NCBI GenBank assembly: GCA_034509755.1
Contig: CM067557.1
Location: 12,624,001 to 12,688,000, forward strand
Direction of reading: 5' to 3'
DNA length: 64,000 nucleotides
From: Anisodus tanguticus
Taxonomy: Eukaryota; Streptophyta; Magnoliopsida; Solanales; Solanaceae
Below are positions 1 through 11,766 of the stretch, piece after piece. Under the pieces are notes generated by a model that ran no database searches, was not told the DNA's origin, and worked only from the letters and a program-made list of their open reading frames with translations. How positions within the stretch are numbered: position 1 is the stretch's first letter; every line of letters starts with the position of its first letter. The position numbers were made by a program, and so were the translations under genes.

Positions 1-241
1 CAATATGCTTTGACTAGCACATTTATGAGTTCAAATACATTACAAGTCATAACTAATATGCTTTGACTGGCACATCAATGAGTTCAAATACATTACAAGT
101 TAGGAGTAAATCACAACAAAGGAGCAGAGATTTAAAAAATAAGACTCCAAACAAAGCTAAAAAAAAAAAAAAACAAGAAAAGGCATTACAGTTACAATAT
201 GCATTAGCATGTACATTGATCACCTTATTTATTGCCCTCGG

Positions 242-3200
242 TCACCTTAAATACCTTCGCAAATCGCTAATTGAAGATGGAGAGATCTCGCCACCAAGAC
301 TCCCCGTGTAACACGAAGAATAGTTAGATTGTTGTTCATATCCGAAATGTACTCCACTAAGGCTCTTAAAGCTTGGACTCCTTAGACTATGCTCGTACCC
401 CGCTCCATAACCTATCGTTACATTGCCATAACGGTCAGGGACGGGGAATGAAAGCCGCTTTTTAGCTGATCCAGCTCGATCCCTCTCTGGGGTTGAAGGC
501 CTTTGTCGTGGGGCGCTTTGTGAACGAATTCTTGCCAAAGCAGACTCGGTAGCAGCCATGTAGTTAGGAATATATGCAGCACCGGAAGTTAGTCTATTAC
601 GTTGGTGAGAGCTACCATTGAATGAGGAGTAATTATTAGGCCTTAGGCTCGGAGTTTGAGCTGTGTAGTTATAACTTTTTTCGTCTCTTGGACACCGAGG
701 GCTTGCAGAGCGGACTTGAATAGGTCTTGTTTTGGATGGCGAAGGTGTAACGGGGAGTTGAAACGATTGATTTTGGTGAGTTCTATGAAGGGGTGAACTA
801 GGTCGTTGGTATTGTTGTTGCCGTTCATGTGATCTTCTTGAATTAGGAGCTAAATAGGAATAAGGTTGTGACGTATCCATTTCAACAGTTTTAACAACAG
901 GGGAAGTAGTCTGATCGGTCGATGATCTGCCCCTAGTGTTGTCCCATGGTTTTGCAGCCGTCCACCGGTCCATCCATTGATGTTTTTCTCCAAAATCCGC
1001 GTCACTTCCTATCGAGGAATTTCTGCCCGTTCTCCTTGTCTGTCACGCAGAGAAAGAAGGGTTGATAAAAACTAGCTCATGACTAGAAAATTTCGGAAAC
1101 ATGAAATTATCAACATTGAAATAGAGAAACCTGTTGAGAAAAGGCGTCGGATAAGGTCCTTTCGCGTTTCAAAGCAGCTTGCTTTCTCCTTTGCAGCATT
1201 GCTTTTACCTCTTCAATAGTATGAGGCCTTTCATCCCAATCATCTGGAATGCTGCTTCCATCTTTTGACTGGCATGTACAAATGCCAATGAGTTAGTTAT
1301 ATGAAAAATATGTACATCTTGCTCAATGCTTGTTTGGTACTACAGTCAGACTTCTCTATAATTTTATTTTAACGGTCAAGTTTTTTTTTTTTTTGAACTG
1401 ATTTTCATGTAGTGTTATATTATATGTTCTGTATAACAACATTTTGCTATAGGAACAATATCCAGACAAACGACGCCGTTATAGAGATATTTGACGGTAA
1501 AACCAATCCTCTGTGCACGCCTAGAACAATGCCTATTTGATGCTAAACCCAATCCCAAAACCAATAAGCAGTCCAAAATCAGTCGTCGTTTTACAAATGC
1601 ATTCCCAAAATCAAATCCAAAAACCACGAAAGGCAGATTTCGTTTTTAAAAAAATTTTGAAAGACATTTTCAAATACTTATAAACCAAAGAATTTGGATA
1701 CAAAAGAAAGTGTAACTAACTATTTTCTGTTTGGAACCAAAACCAATGAAAAATAATTTTCTTTCCCAAAATCAACTCCAAATCTTCCATATCCAAAATC
1801 AAACTCATAACCAAAATTTTCTCCATAAGTATGTCTGAATTACCAAACCAAATTGATCAATCCCATCAAGATGCACTATTTTTAGAGGATCCTGGACGTA
1901 CCATGAACATTTTTGAAGAGTCCGAGCAACATAGAACTACAACTACTTGGAAAAAAAATAAATGATACATTGAACTTACCATTGATTTTCTGTCTGAGAT
2001 ATCTTGAAGATACAGGGAATTCCACATGCTACTGGTGTCACTAAACGTTGATTTTCGACTTCCTTCTTGAGATTGCCTAAATCGCTGGTCCAATACCCGC
2101 GCTTGAACTCGAACAAGAGCTTGCATGCATTTGAGAGTCATCTTGGCTTGTTTCCTCACATTGTGACCTCTTACTAAAGCTTGCAATTTCACTAGACCTT
2201 TTAGTGCTTTAAGAGCCCTTCTTGCCTTCAAAATCACAACAATAGCAATTCATTGGATCAATTCCACAAAAAACAAGAATACTAAGATCATGGCATCAAC
2301 TACATTTTCTAAGTATATATGAAGAACTGTATCAACCAAGTTACTCAAGTTTATAAATTTCCTGACAATAGATAATATCGTACATTCAATAATCATAATT
2401 AATAAAAGAAACCATTTTTCCTTCTCTCATTTTGTAGTTAAGTGACTATGGTATCTGATGCTTTGAAGCCATTTTTGAATTAAGCTTCATTTTTAAGCAA
2501 TGCCTTCATTCTTTTAATGTGGGAGGCAATCAAAATCCCATGTAGCATTTGTGTTAGCTTCTTTTTTTCTTTTGATAAAGGTGATTTTAGGCTAATTTGT
2601 GTCATGTACCTACTATCTTTCACAAGCAACATACATATATCGGGTAATTTTATCCTATCAAAATTTTAACAAATACAAAGAAATCACCTAGATTTTTTCT
2701 AATACAATATTGTATATCTTTTGATGCATCTACAGGACAAACATTGCAATTCATGACTCACCAGATATCCCCTGAAAGCTGTCTGAATTAACGTCGCAGC
2801 CTGATGCTCCCTATCCCCCTGATAGAAGGAAAAGGAAGTATTGAATCTAGAAACAGGCGGCTTGGCCAGCCGAGCCACCTCTGCAGCCGCCTGAGCTGTG
2901 GCAGCTGCCGCCTGAGCCGCGGCTGCAGTTGCCACCGTCACAGCAATAGCATGACGTTGGTCCGCTCCTCCTGGAGCGGACACAGACATGTAATCATTCT
3001 CCGCTTTAACTGGAGTCTGATGTGTCATACCGCTTTCAAGACTGTTAGTAGCCTTCCTGAAAAGCCACCTTCGCTTTTCCTTCTTCTGCATGAATTCAGA
3101 AAACAAAAAAGTTAGTTGCTATAGTAAAAAGATGGATCTAAAGTTGATTAACCAAAAAAAAGTAAAACAAAAACGGGGTGGCTACTGGCTAGTACCCTTT

Positions 3201-3354
3201 CTTCTTCATCTTCATCAACTTCATTATTTTCATCTCTTGTACTTTTAACTTGCTTCTTCTTTTGAGGGTCTTTAGTAGGAGATCTAAAAGCTCTTTTAAC
3301 AGCAGTTAACCAAGAAGAAGAAGATCCTGATGATCCTTTCTTATTATTTCCCAT
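242..3354 (-). CDS. IQ67-domain (IQD) calmodulin-binding protein, five exons
   Basis: Exons on the minus strand: 3354-3196, 3085-2762, 2225-1980, 1268-1131 and 1039-242, with GT/AG at every boundary and all introns in phase 0, giving 554 residues. Exon 1 starts MGNNKKGSS and carries the basic segment WLTAVKRAFRSP typical of IQD proteins. Exon 2 has KKEKRRWLFRK, an Ala-rich stretch and the first IQ motif (AATLIQTAFRGYL), which continues into exon 3 (ARRALKALKGLVKLQALVRG). Further IQ-like repeats follow: KMTLKCMQALVRVQARVL. Exon 4 has DDWDERPHTIEEVKAMLQRR. The last exon has the DUF4005-type end (YMAATESALARIRSQSAPRQRPSTPERDRA) and finishes EISPSSISDLRRYLR. IQD proteins bind calmodulin and associate with microtubules and membranes. 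The C-terminus resembles the Arabidopsis IQD16-18 clade as I remember it. No frame breaks were seen; this is the best-preserved gene here. Confidence 0.93.
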
Positions 3355-4733
3355 TAAATTAATTAGGAAATTATTATGATGCTTTCAGGCTTCTTTTTTA
3401 GGACAAAGATGGAGCAAAAGTAGTGAATGAAAAAGATACATACAAAGACAAAAGAAGAGAGTGAAACCGAGAGATACACGCTAGCTTTGAATATGATGGA
3501 TAATATTGCAGTTCTTTCTGGTGTATAGTTTTGGGGGCCATAAAGACTTGGCCTTTATTTTATTTTTTCATGTTTACTTTGTGTGCATTGACAGTGTATA
3601 ACTGTATGCTAATTATTTTTAATTATCTTTTTTTTTGGTTTCTCACTAAGTGTTTGGTATTTGTATTAGAGTTTGATAAAATTTAAATGGTGTCCGAAAG
3701 TCACACATTCGGGGCAAAGTACTTCATGATAAAAATAATTCTGTACTCCGGGTGACTCAAACCCAAGATCTCTGATTAAGAATAAAGGAGTACATGTCAC
3801 TCTACTACAATCCTTATTGGTAATCTTTTAGATCATCGTATTAAATTGACCTAGAATGACGTGTACTACCTCCATCCCAATATATATGAAGGTATTTAAT
3901 TAGAGTACGAAGTTTAAAAATAAAATAAAATTTTAAAATTTATGATCTAAATTAAGTTATCGATATTTGTGTGACTATAAATTAAGATAAATGAGTAAAA
4001 TTTATTCATACTATCAATAAAATACATGAGTTTGTTTGGTTTCACATCATGTCAGTATCTATTTAAACTTAAATTAATCTGAATTCCCATTGTGTAAAGT
4101 CTATTTAAGGGGGAAACGCTCCAAACTTTTCTCATATTCAAGGATCGAATCCAAAACTTTTAATTAAGAGAGAAGGGATATCCAATTCATCCCTGTATAA
4201 TATATGAGTAAAATCCTTCTTTTAGATGCTTGTATATTACTACTACTACTACTTATTTATAGAGTATCTTGTTTTGGGGTGTGTTATATCATGGTCCTCC
4301 AGGCTCCAGAGGACAATGACAGTAGTGGGTGGTGTCAGAATAGGGAGAGAGAGAGATATTGTGGAGGTCAGCCAGCAGCTTTGAACACAAAATTATTTAA
4401 AAGACAGGTGACCTAGAAGAGAGAGAAGTTTGTTCAATGTTTTCAGATCTAGAAAAGTAAATGAGTGAGTGAATATATCTATGTGGATGAAGCAAGAGAG
4501 AGAGCACTTGCCAACATTGAAAGCAGTGTGTCATTGAGTTATTGAGACGATCGATTGCACGTTGTTGAAGTCTTCACAGCAACCAAAACTACCCTTGTGA
4601 CCCTCTCCTTTTTCTTTTATGTTTTTCTTTCTTTACAAAATTTAGTTTCCACTTTCCAGGGTGTGGTACTTTGACCACTTCACAAATATATGTTAGATAC
4701 TTCTTCAGTTTAAATTTATAAGAAAGAATTCAA
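3355..4733. other. IQD upstream region, no gene seen
   Basis: The first 150 bases or so upstream of the IQD start (to about 3500) are purine-rich on the plus strand and probably hold the 5' UTR. At 3869-4030 there is a degenerate repeat starting with a 'CTCCATCCCAATATATATG'-type end, like many Solanaceae MITEs. A short AG microsatellite lies at about 4342-4357. No ORF here has recognisable protein content. Confidence 0.5.
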
Positions 4734-4741
4734 AATAAGAG
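4734..4741. repeat. hAT-1 target site duplication, left copy
   Basis: AATAAGAG directly precedes the left terminal inverted repeat; the identical 8 bases follow the right end at 9120-9127. Confidence 0.88.
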
Positions 4742-4905
4742 TAGGGATGGCAACGGATAGGATCTGGACCGGATCCTACTGGATCCAGATCCAGATCCAT
4801 TTCTCATATCTGTATCCAGATCCATTGGGTCCATAAAAATCATATCAAAATTCAGATTCATCGAATCCACCGGATCCACGGATCGGATCTGGATCCACAT
4901 GTAAA
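4742..4905. repeat. hAT-1 left subterminal GGATCC array
   Basis: Just inside the left end, GGATCC, GGATCT and AGATCC words recur many times in both orientations. In hAT elements such subterminal iterations are the usual transposase binding sites; that role here is inferred. Confidence 0.8.
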
Positions 4906-5149
4906 TTTTTTTGAAGGCTGCAGTTTACTTTATGTTCAAAAACTCAAATTGCGAAGACAAATAGGAAGGCTGCAGACCTGCAGTTTACTTCAGCACACAA
5001 ACAAAGTAAAAACATCAACAGTTTGTCCAAAGCCACCATTACAAACAACCTAGTGTTTCCTCTAACACCTGAAAACTTCAATAATTTATTGTCAAATGAA
5101 ATTTTATAAACCAAAATACGAAAAGAACACCAAATAACCAAAAGCAGAA

Positions 5150-5262
5150 CATTATATTCTGCAGCTTCTGCTTCCCTTGACCTCCCAGAATCATTTTCTT
5201 CTACTTATATTCTGCAGCCTTCTGCTTCCCTTGACCTCCCAGAATCATTTTCTTCTACTATT
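5150..5262. repeat. Direct duplication of about 55 bp inside hAT-1
   Basis: Two adjacent copies of a unit running from TATATTCTGCAG to TTTTCTTCTACT (about 5152-5206 and 5207-5260) differ by only a base or two. They lie beyond the 3' end of the transposase gene. Confidence 0.8.
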
Positions 5263-5410
5263 ACTATTACATTATTTCAGAAGCCAAAAGCTTAAGATTT
5301 TTTAGTTTACAACCTCCCAAGAAACAAGGGTAAAAGATCTTGTCCAGTGAGTTGGCATTTCCAGTTTGGGATTTTCAGTTTGAGATTTCCAGTTTGCCAA
5401 ACTTCATAAA

Positions 5411-7823
5411 CTAGTCTTCGAAATCACTAGTTTCAACGTCATCAACATCCTAAAATAACAAAGAAACAATCATATTAAAAAGAGATTACTAAAAAAAAAT
5501 CATCTCAATAAATATTTATGATTAAATATATCATTTACCATATCAATATAGTCAACTACTTCTCCTTCTCCTTCAGAATCTTCAGTAACTATCGAACAAG
5601 CATGTGTGCCCTCCAAAGTACCTTTATTTGAAAGAAATTGAAAAATAAATAGAAGGTTCATGTTAGGGGGAAAATTGATATTAACATATATGAGAATAAT
5701 CAATACATAAATAATAGATACCTTTAATGTCTTCGATCATCCAATTTTGCAAGCACATTAATGCCTCTACAGTTTTAGAGTGAAGCCTAGAACGATGAGA
5801 ACTAATCACCCTTCCACCCATGCTAAAGGCACTTTCCGAAGCCACAGAAGAGACATGAATTGCAAGGATGTCCTTGGCAATTTTCTGTAAAGTAGGATAC
5901 ATTTGATCCCTTTTCCACCAATTAAGTACATCAAAATCATCATTCTCGGGTATAGGATCATCCTCCAAGTAATGCTCCACCTCACCCCTCACATTCATCT
6001 TTCTTTTCTTTGTTTTTTTAGCTTGAGCATATTCATCCTCATCATTATCACAAGACTCTGAAATTCCTCGTTTGCCACTTGGAAAAGGTTCTTGACTTTT
6101 ATTTCCCTCACTTCTCATTTGATATTCAACCACAAGTTTATCAAGATTTTTTCTAACCTTTGCCACTTCATTATCAGTATCATCTTTGTACAATCTCTTA
6201 AAATAGTACTCCACACAATCCATTTTATTTCTTGGATCTAAAATTGAAGCAACCGCCAACATCTCATTAATATTATGCCATATTTGTCAAACTTGTCAAT
6301 CATATTTTTAGCCATCATTCTAATGGTCTCAACATCACTCTCCACCCAACGCCTCAAAACAAGTCTTATCTCACACACTTTTCGAAAAAACAAATTAGAA
6401 GTAGGATAATTTCTACCGGAACACTTTAGTGGCCTTGTAGAAAATTTCCAACTTCTCACAAACAAGTTTTGCCATCATCCAATCATTCTCACTAGGAATA
6501 ACTAACTTGAGCTTCTTATTCATACGTTTTAACTTAGCAAATACATCTTGAAAAGGCAAAGCGGTATTAAGCATCAAGTAAGTAGAATTCCACCTAGTTT
6601 TGACATCAAGAACCACTCTTTTAGGTTTAGAAATATTCAAAAGCCGACAAGCCTCCTCAAAATTTTCAACCCTTTTAGGAGTAGACATCCAAAATAAAAT
6701 GCAATCTCGAACTTTTTCAATTGCCGGATCAATTACTTCTAAACCATCTTTCACAATCAAGTTTAGAATATGCGCACTACACCTCATATGCAAAAACTCC
6801 CCACCTAACATTAGATACCTACTTTCCAATTTCTCCAATAAAACATTCATCATTGCATCATTAGTGGTACAATTATCAACTACAATCGATGAAATTTTGT
6901 TTTCCAAAGAATATTGAGACAAACAATCCATCAAAATCTTTGCAATAACCCCATTTGTATGTGGACATGGCACAAAACAAAACCTAAATAAAAACATACA
7001 TTAAACACATACAATAAACCTAAAAAATCAGCATTTATAAATAAGAATAAGCTCATTACCTCAAGGTTCGATTGCGTAAAAACCATTGTTGATCAATGAA
7101 GTGAGATGTCACGGCCATGTAGCCCCTTTTTTGGTTGGAAGCCGTCCACATGTCGGTAGTTATTGCAATTCTTTCCTCATTATGCTCCAATAGAGCTTTA
7201 AGAGAACCCTTATCTTCATTGAACTTTTTCAAAATGTAACTCTTCAAAGTGTTCCTCGAAATCATCTTGAAATGAGTATTTAGACTCCTCACGAACCTTT
7301 TAAAACCTATATGATCTACAATGGTTAAAGGATACTCATGAATCACCACCATACCAACCAATTCTCTCATTGAAAAGTCTTGATCAAATTCCTTTTCCTT
7401 TCCCTTTTCTTTAAGTTCTAAAGTAGTAGACCCATCGGCTTCCGTTTTAACCTTCAATTGTGTTTGACCACTAACTCCAATCCGCAAATGCTTTCCCGGA
7501 CATGTCTTCTTAGAATGGTTAAGAAGATGTGAGGTTCCATTCGCACCATTATAAGAGAGTAAAGATGTACAATATTTACACTTTGCTCTTGTAATACCTT
7601 TCACTACGACCCTATCAAAAGATTCCCATGCCTTGGAAGTGAGTTTCTTTCTTGTTAGTTTACTTGATTGACTATTTTCTTTTACTCCAACCTCAATAAG
7701 ACCGTCTGAATCCATTTCTAAATCATCCACTCCACAAAGCAGAGGCACTGGAGGTGGGCTAAAAGAAGCAACATGACTTTTATTAGTAGCATTTGCATTA
7801 TTGTTAGATTGTTCACTATCCAT
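5411..7823 (-). pseudogene. hAT transposase with BED zinc finger and hATC domain (two frameshifts)
   Basis: Exons on the minus strand: 7823-7060, 6983-5722, 5621-5539 and 5449-5411, joined by GT/AG introns of 76, 100 and 89 bp and ending at a TAG stop (5413-5411). Residues 63-109 of exon 1 form a BED finger (SKAWESFDRV, then C82, C85, H103, C108). Exon 2 holds the transposase core (FCFVPCPHTNG, IVVDNCTTNDAMM, MRCSAHILNLIVKDGL, KTRWNSTYLML) and the hATC dimerisation region (YPTLQKIAKDILAIHVSSVA, SAFSMGGRVISSHRSRL). The last two exons encode an acidic tail. Reading continuity is lost near 6418-6424 and again near 6277-6282, each by a small indel, so the copy is probably non-functional unless these are assembly errors. 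Confidence 0.88.
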
Positions 7824-7934
7824 TTCCTACAAGAAAATATTTGAATACATTACTTAACCACATATGACATAACAGAGAAGTATCATGCACATTTTAGTCC
7901 AATTAACATATTTAAATCTCAATACCGTAAAAAA

Positions 7935-8005
7935 CCCAGTGCATTGTATATATACTCTTGACCAGTGCATTGTATATATACTCTTGACCAGTGCATTATA
8001 TATAA
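7935..8005. repeat. 26-bp tandem repeat upstream of the hAT-1 transposase
   Basis: The unit CCAGTGCATTGTATATATAC plus six bases is present about 2.5 times. It lies upstream of the transposase start on the minus strand, so it falls in the promoter or 5' UTR. Confidence 0.8.
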
Positions 8006-8039
8006 TATAACAGAGAAGTATCAATATCATGCACATAAC

Positions 8040-8290
8040 AGAGAACAATAATACACACACACATTATCTTTCCTTCACCAGAAAACCAGTGCCACTGCCA
8101 GTCTGCCACAATTACCTTCGATTCTCATACTCTCCATCATTTTTCCTAAAGAACAATAATACACACACACACACTAAACCAGTGCCAGTGCCACTGCCAC
8201 CATTACCTTCGATTCACATACTCTCCATCATTTTTCCTAAAGAACAATAATATACACACACACACATTATCTTTCCTTCACCAGAAATTC
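8040..8290. repeat. Tandem repeat of about 90-109 bp with (AC)n, inside hAT-1
   Basis: Each unit begins GAACAATAATACACACAC, passes through CCAGTGCCACTGCC and ends CATCATTTTTCCTAAA. Two full copies and part of a third are seen, differing mainly in the length of the AC run. Confidence 0.8.
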
Positions 8291-8405
8291 ACACACCCTA
8301 TATATAAATGACTGTTAATAAATCTTTTAAAATCTCAAAACATCAAATATTATATAAATGACTGTTAATATATCTTTCAAAATTCCAAAACATCAAATAT
8401 TATAT
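8290..8405. repeat. Direct duplication of about 55-60 bp inside hAT-1
   Basis: TATATAAATGACTGTTAATA followed by TCAAAACATCAAATAT-type sequence occurs twice in succession with a few substitutions. Confidence 0.7.
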
Positions 8406-8740
8406 AAATAAAAAAATAAAACTAACAAAAAGAAGAACTAAAAAAAAGAAGAACTAACAGAGGTTAAAAGGCCAAAAAAAAATCGAACTCACCGTTTAAT
8501 ATAGCAGAAAGTATTGAATCTGATTTGTCTTACTACCTTGGAATCGAAAGGGGGTGGACATGGACTGTTGGCAAGTAAAGAAGATGGCTAGGGACTAGGA
8601 TTTTCGTCTTTGGTATATGAACTGTCTATGAAGAACAGAAGAGAGATGGAGTGAACTGAGGACTGAGGAGACTTGCGGCTTCTTTTGATCTTTTCCATTA
8701 GGTTAGGCTTAGCCGCTTAGGCATTTACATTTACCCTATT

Positions 8741-8893
8741 GTTGGCTAACAATTATAAGACGCATGGGCTGGGCTTTCGGTCCTTTATGGACTTGGGCCT
8801 GGCCGAGAAGATTAATTTGTTGGCTAACAGTTAAAACGCATGGGCTGGGCCTTCGGTCCTTTATGGACTTGGGCATGACCGAGAAGATTAAAG
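8741..8893. repeat. 77-bp tandem duplication inside hAT-1
   Basis: Two adjacent copies start GTTGGCTAACA and contain CGCATGGGCTGGGC and GGTCCTTTATGGACTTGGGC, with a few differences. GGTCCTTTATGGACTTGGG contains a small palindrome (GTCCTTTATGGAC). Confidence 0.8.
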
Positions 8894-8929
8894 AGATAAT
8901 GTATAAATGTTTAATCTATTTAATAAAAT

Positions 8930-9119
8930 AACGGATCCACGGGTCGGATCTGGATCGGATCCGGATCTCAATTACAAGATCCATATCCAGATCCGATCCG
9001 TCAGAAACGGATCCGGGTCCGATCCGGATCCGTCGGGTCCAATTTTGAAGATCCATATCCTATAAAACGGATCTGGATCCATCGGATCCGGACCGGGTCC
9101 AGGATCCGCTGCCATCTCT
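8930..9119. repeat. hAT-1 right subterminal GGATCC array
   Basis: A dense set of GGATCC, CGGATC and GATCCG words mirrors the left end. The right array is longer and richer than the left. Confidence 0.8.
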
Positions 9120-9127
9120 AATAAGAG
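9120..9127. repeat. hAT-1 target site duplication, right copy
   Basis: AATAAGAG follows the right end immediately and matches 4734-4741 exactly. Confidence 0.88.
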
Positions 9128-11766
9128 GACTTAAATATTTGACTTTAATTACAAAATTTATAGGGATAAGATCTAGGTACTAAGTACACATTATCTTTCC
9201 TAACACTTATCGAGTTACATTTGCTATATTATTGTTGTTGAATACAGATATACATATTTTAAAATAAAATTTATATATTTAAAAATTGTACTACAAGTCA
9301 ACATAACTATTAATTCAAAATATTTTCTTTAAAAAAATTGAGAAAATTAAGTTTGAGTTCACATAATATCACGACAAAAAATTGGAGGCCATGACTGGTG
9401 TCCAGAGTCACAAACCTAGGCGTATATACCAAACCACTATATGGGAAAGAAAAGTGTGAGTTCAAGTTATCCATAATATAAATAATAAATCATGTCATGA
9501 AGCGTAATTCTGAAAATTACATCCCAAACTACAGAATATTGTCAAGGAACATCTAAGAGAATCTGAATACAATTGTGGGATACATTCACAAAAATAAGGA
9601 AAACAACATAAAAGAGAAAAGTCCATGATCGTCACGAGTTGACTTTTAGCAACTAGGTTTCAAACTGTTAATTTTTTAATTCTAAGTTTAGGTCTACAAT
9701 GTCCAATTCTAGCCTCTTGGTTCTTGCGATTTAGCAGTTCAAATTCGATGAGATTCACGTATACACTATATTTCGGTACAAGAAATTAATATCTTAAATT
9801 TGGGTCTCATGCACAAGCTCCAAAACCACAAAACTCATAAAATGGCTTCTGAAATTCAAACTCAGCTGTATGCATTACATGCCCTTCTTCGCATTCACGA
9901 CCTGCAACCTCGTGTTCGCGAAGCAACATGATTGCGGTCAATGCCTCGCGATTGCAGAAGGCTTGATCAAGTAGTTTCTTTTCACAGTCTTGACTCCCTC
10001 CCTCGCGATCGCATAAGAGAAAACTTACACTAATAAATCTACAATTTCAGCTCGCAATCCATGATGCTGAAACACTCCTGAGACTTTAAGTGTTCACCCC
10101 GACAAGTAGTAAATAGGTATACAACCCTATACCAAAACAAAATATCATGATTTCAATCATAATTTATCAAAATTTGGAGTCGGATTGTTATACATAAAAA
10201 TGGGATGGAGGGAGTACAATATAATTATATTTATAAAAGAATTAGGTAAAAAAAGTTATTCCCTCTATTTTAATTTATATGTTTTAACATTTTTTTAGTC
10301 TACTAAAGAAACTTAAAAGCTACTTTTTCATATTTAATAACTTTTTAATTCGCACACTTACCTAACATGTTTAAGATCTAAAGAGTCAAAAGTCTTATTT
10401 AATTTCTTATTTTTTGTGTCCAGTTAAGTTAAGAAATATAAACAAAATAAAATAGAAAAACTAATACATAATTTATCTTATCTCTACTAAAAATTTGAAT
10501 TTCGATCTCATAATTTATCTTAGATGCAAGTTGCAACCCTCACCTTTCTTTTTAGCTTTCTTTCACTTTCTTTTCTCCCACTCCTGCACTACAATTCCTC
10601 CAACCAAAAAGAAAACTTGATTACCCCTCATGGTGTCACGTGATGCCATCATTCACCAAGACATTTATATACATATTTTATTTGTTACTTTTATATATAT
10701 ACTATCATTTATCTAATGCTGCTATATTTTTTCTCTGGATTCTGATCCAGATATGTTTCTTTTCATTTTTTTAATGGTGTTGATGACGTGCAAGAGTGAC
10801 AATTTCCTCACAAATTTAATTTATACACGATGAGGGTACAAAAGAAGTTTAAACCATCATATTATTTGAAAGTAATTACTGATAATTATCCAGAAGAATT
10901 GAAATTAATAATCTGCAAATAAAGAAAGTACACATTTCTAATTGTTCCTTCTATTTCATTTTTAATAAGATATCCTTTTCTTTTTTAAAGTATTTAAAAA
11001 AGAATGTCACTTTTATATATTTAAAAATAATTTAATTTTAAACTCTCATTTTATTAGCAATGACGTATTTCTATAGCTATATAAATACTATGTCATATTC
11101 TAAATCATAAGTTTTAAGAATTTTTCTTTTTTAATTTTTTTATATATTCAGTTAAATAGTGTCATAAAAATGAAAGAAATATTATATACTCCTATGTTAG
11201 TGGATACAAATTAAGTCCTTTCATCTAGCAAAATACAAACACGCAAATCCAGATTCATTTGGGCTCCAGTGCTTGTTTTTGCTAGTTTTTAGAGGGATAT
11301 TGGAATTTTATACTCAAAGTACAACTGTACTGTTACAGATTGGTCAAAGTTCAAACTGGTATTTTTATTAAAATAATTCCAAGTTGGCAAGGCATTACAC
11401 TATTTAAGATTCTTGTTATCTGCCAATGGCCATGGTGTCATGCTCATGTAATTATAGTCAGATATATAATTTCAGTGGAGTGAAATTCTTGATCTTAACG
11501 AAGGAATTTAGCCAAGATTTATATTGACAACTACCAAAGAGACAGAGGGAAGATGAATAAGTTCAAATATTTTTTGCCGGTGATAGATATGAAATAGAGG
11601 CATCCAACTTAATTTATTAAAAAATTGACATAAATAATAGTACAGTAAAATAATAGTTAATAAATATTATTTTATATATTAATGTGTAATATACATTTTA
11701 ATACATAAAAAGATATATTTTAGCGAATGTAATTACTTGACCGACTAATCAAACGTGTAACCTATT
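9128..11766. other. AT-rich intergenic region, no gene recognised
   Basis: No ORF with recognisable content on either strand. At 9885-10070 there is a GC-richer patch with repeated CGCGATTGC/CGCGATCGC words, looking like a decayed repeat fragment. GGGATGGAGGGAGTA at about 10191-10205 and CCCTCTATTTTAATTTATATG at about 10262 resemble MITE ends, but no complete pair was delimited. Confidence 0.45.

Larger units (their letters stand above)
4742..9119 (-). mobile_element. hAT-superfamily DNA transposon (hAT-1), 4378 bp
   Basis: The ends are TAGGGATGGCAACGGAT on the left and, read inward from the right, AGAGATGGCAGCGGAT, an imperfect terminal inverted repeat of the hAT type. An 8-bp direct repeat AATAAGAG flanks the element at 4734-4741 and 9120-9127, the target duplication length expected for hAT. 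Both ends carry arrays of GGATCC/GGATCTGGATC. The transposase gene is on the minus strand between them. With nearly full structure and a perfect target duplication it looks fairly young, but the transposase frame is broken twice. Confidence 0.93.

Noticed and set aside
63..311. 82-residue ORF at the window start on the plus strand
   Set aside because: It is antisense to the IQD 3' end, with a poly-Lys stretch from an A run; no protein features.
4204..4416. 70-residue plus-strand ORF upstream of IQD
   Set aside because: Leu-rich only because of a CTA/TTA repeat; no homology and no support for expression.
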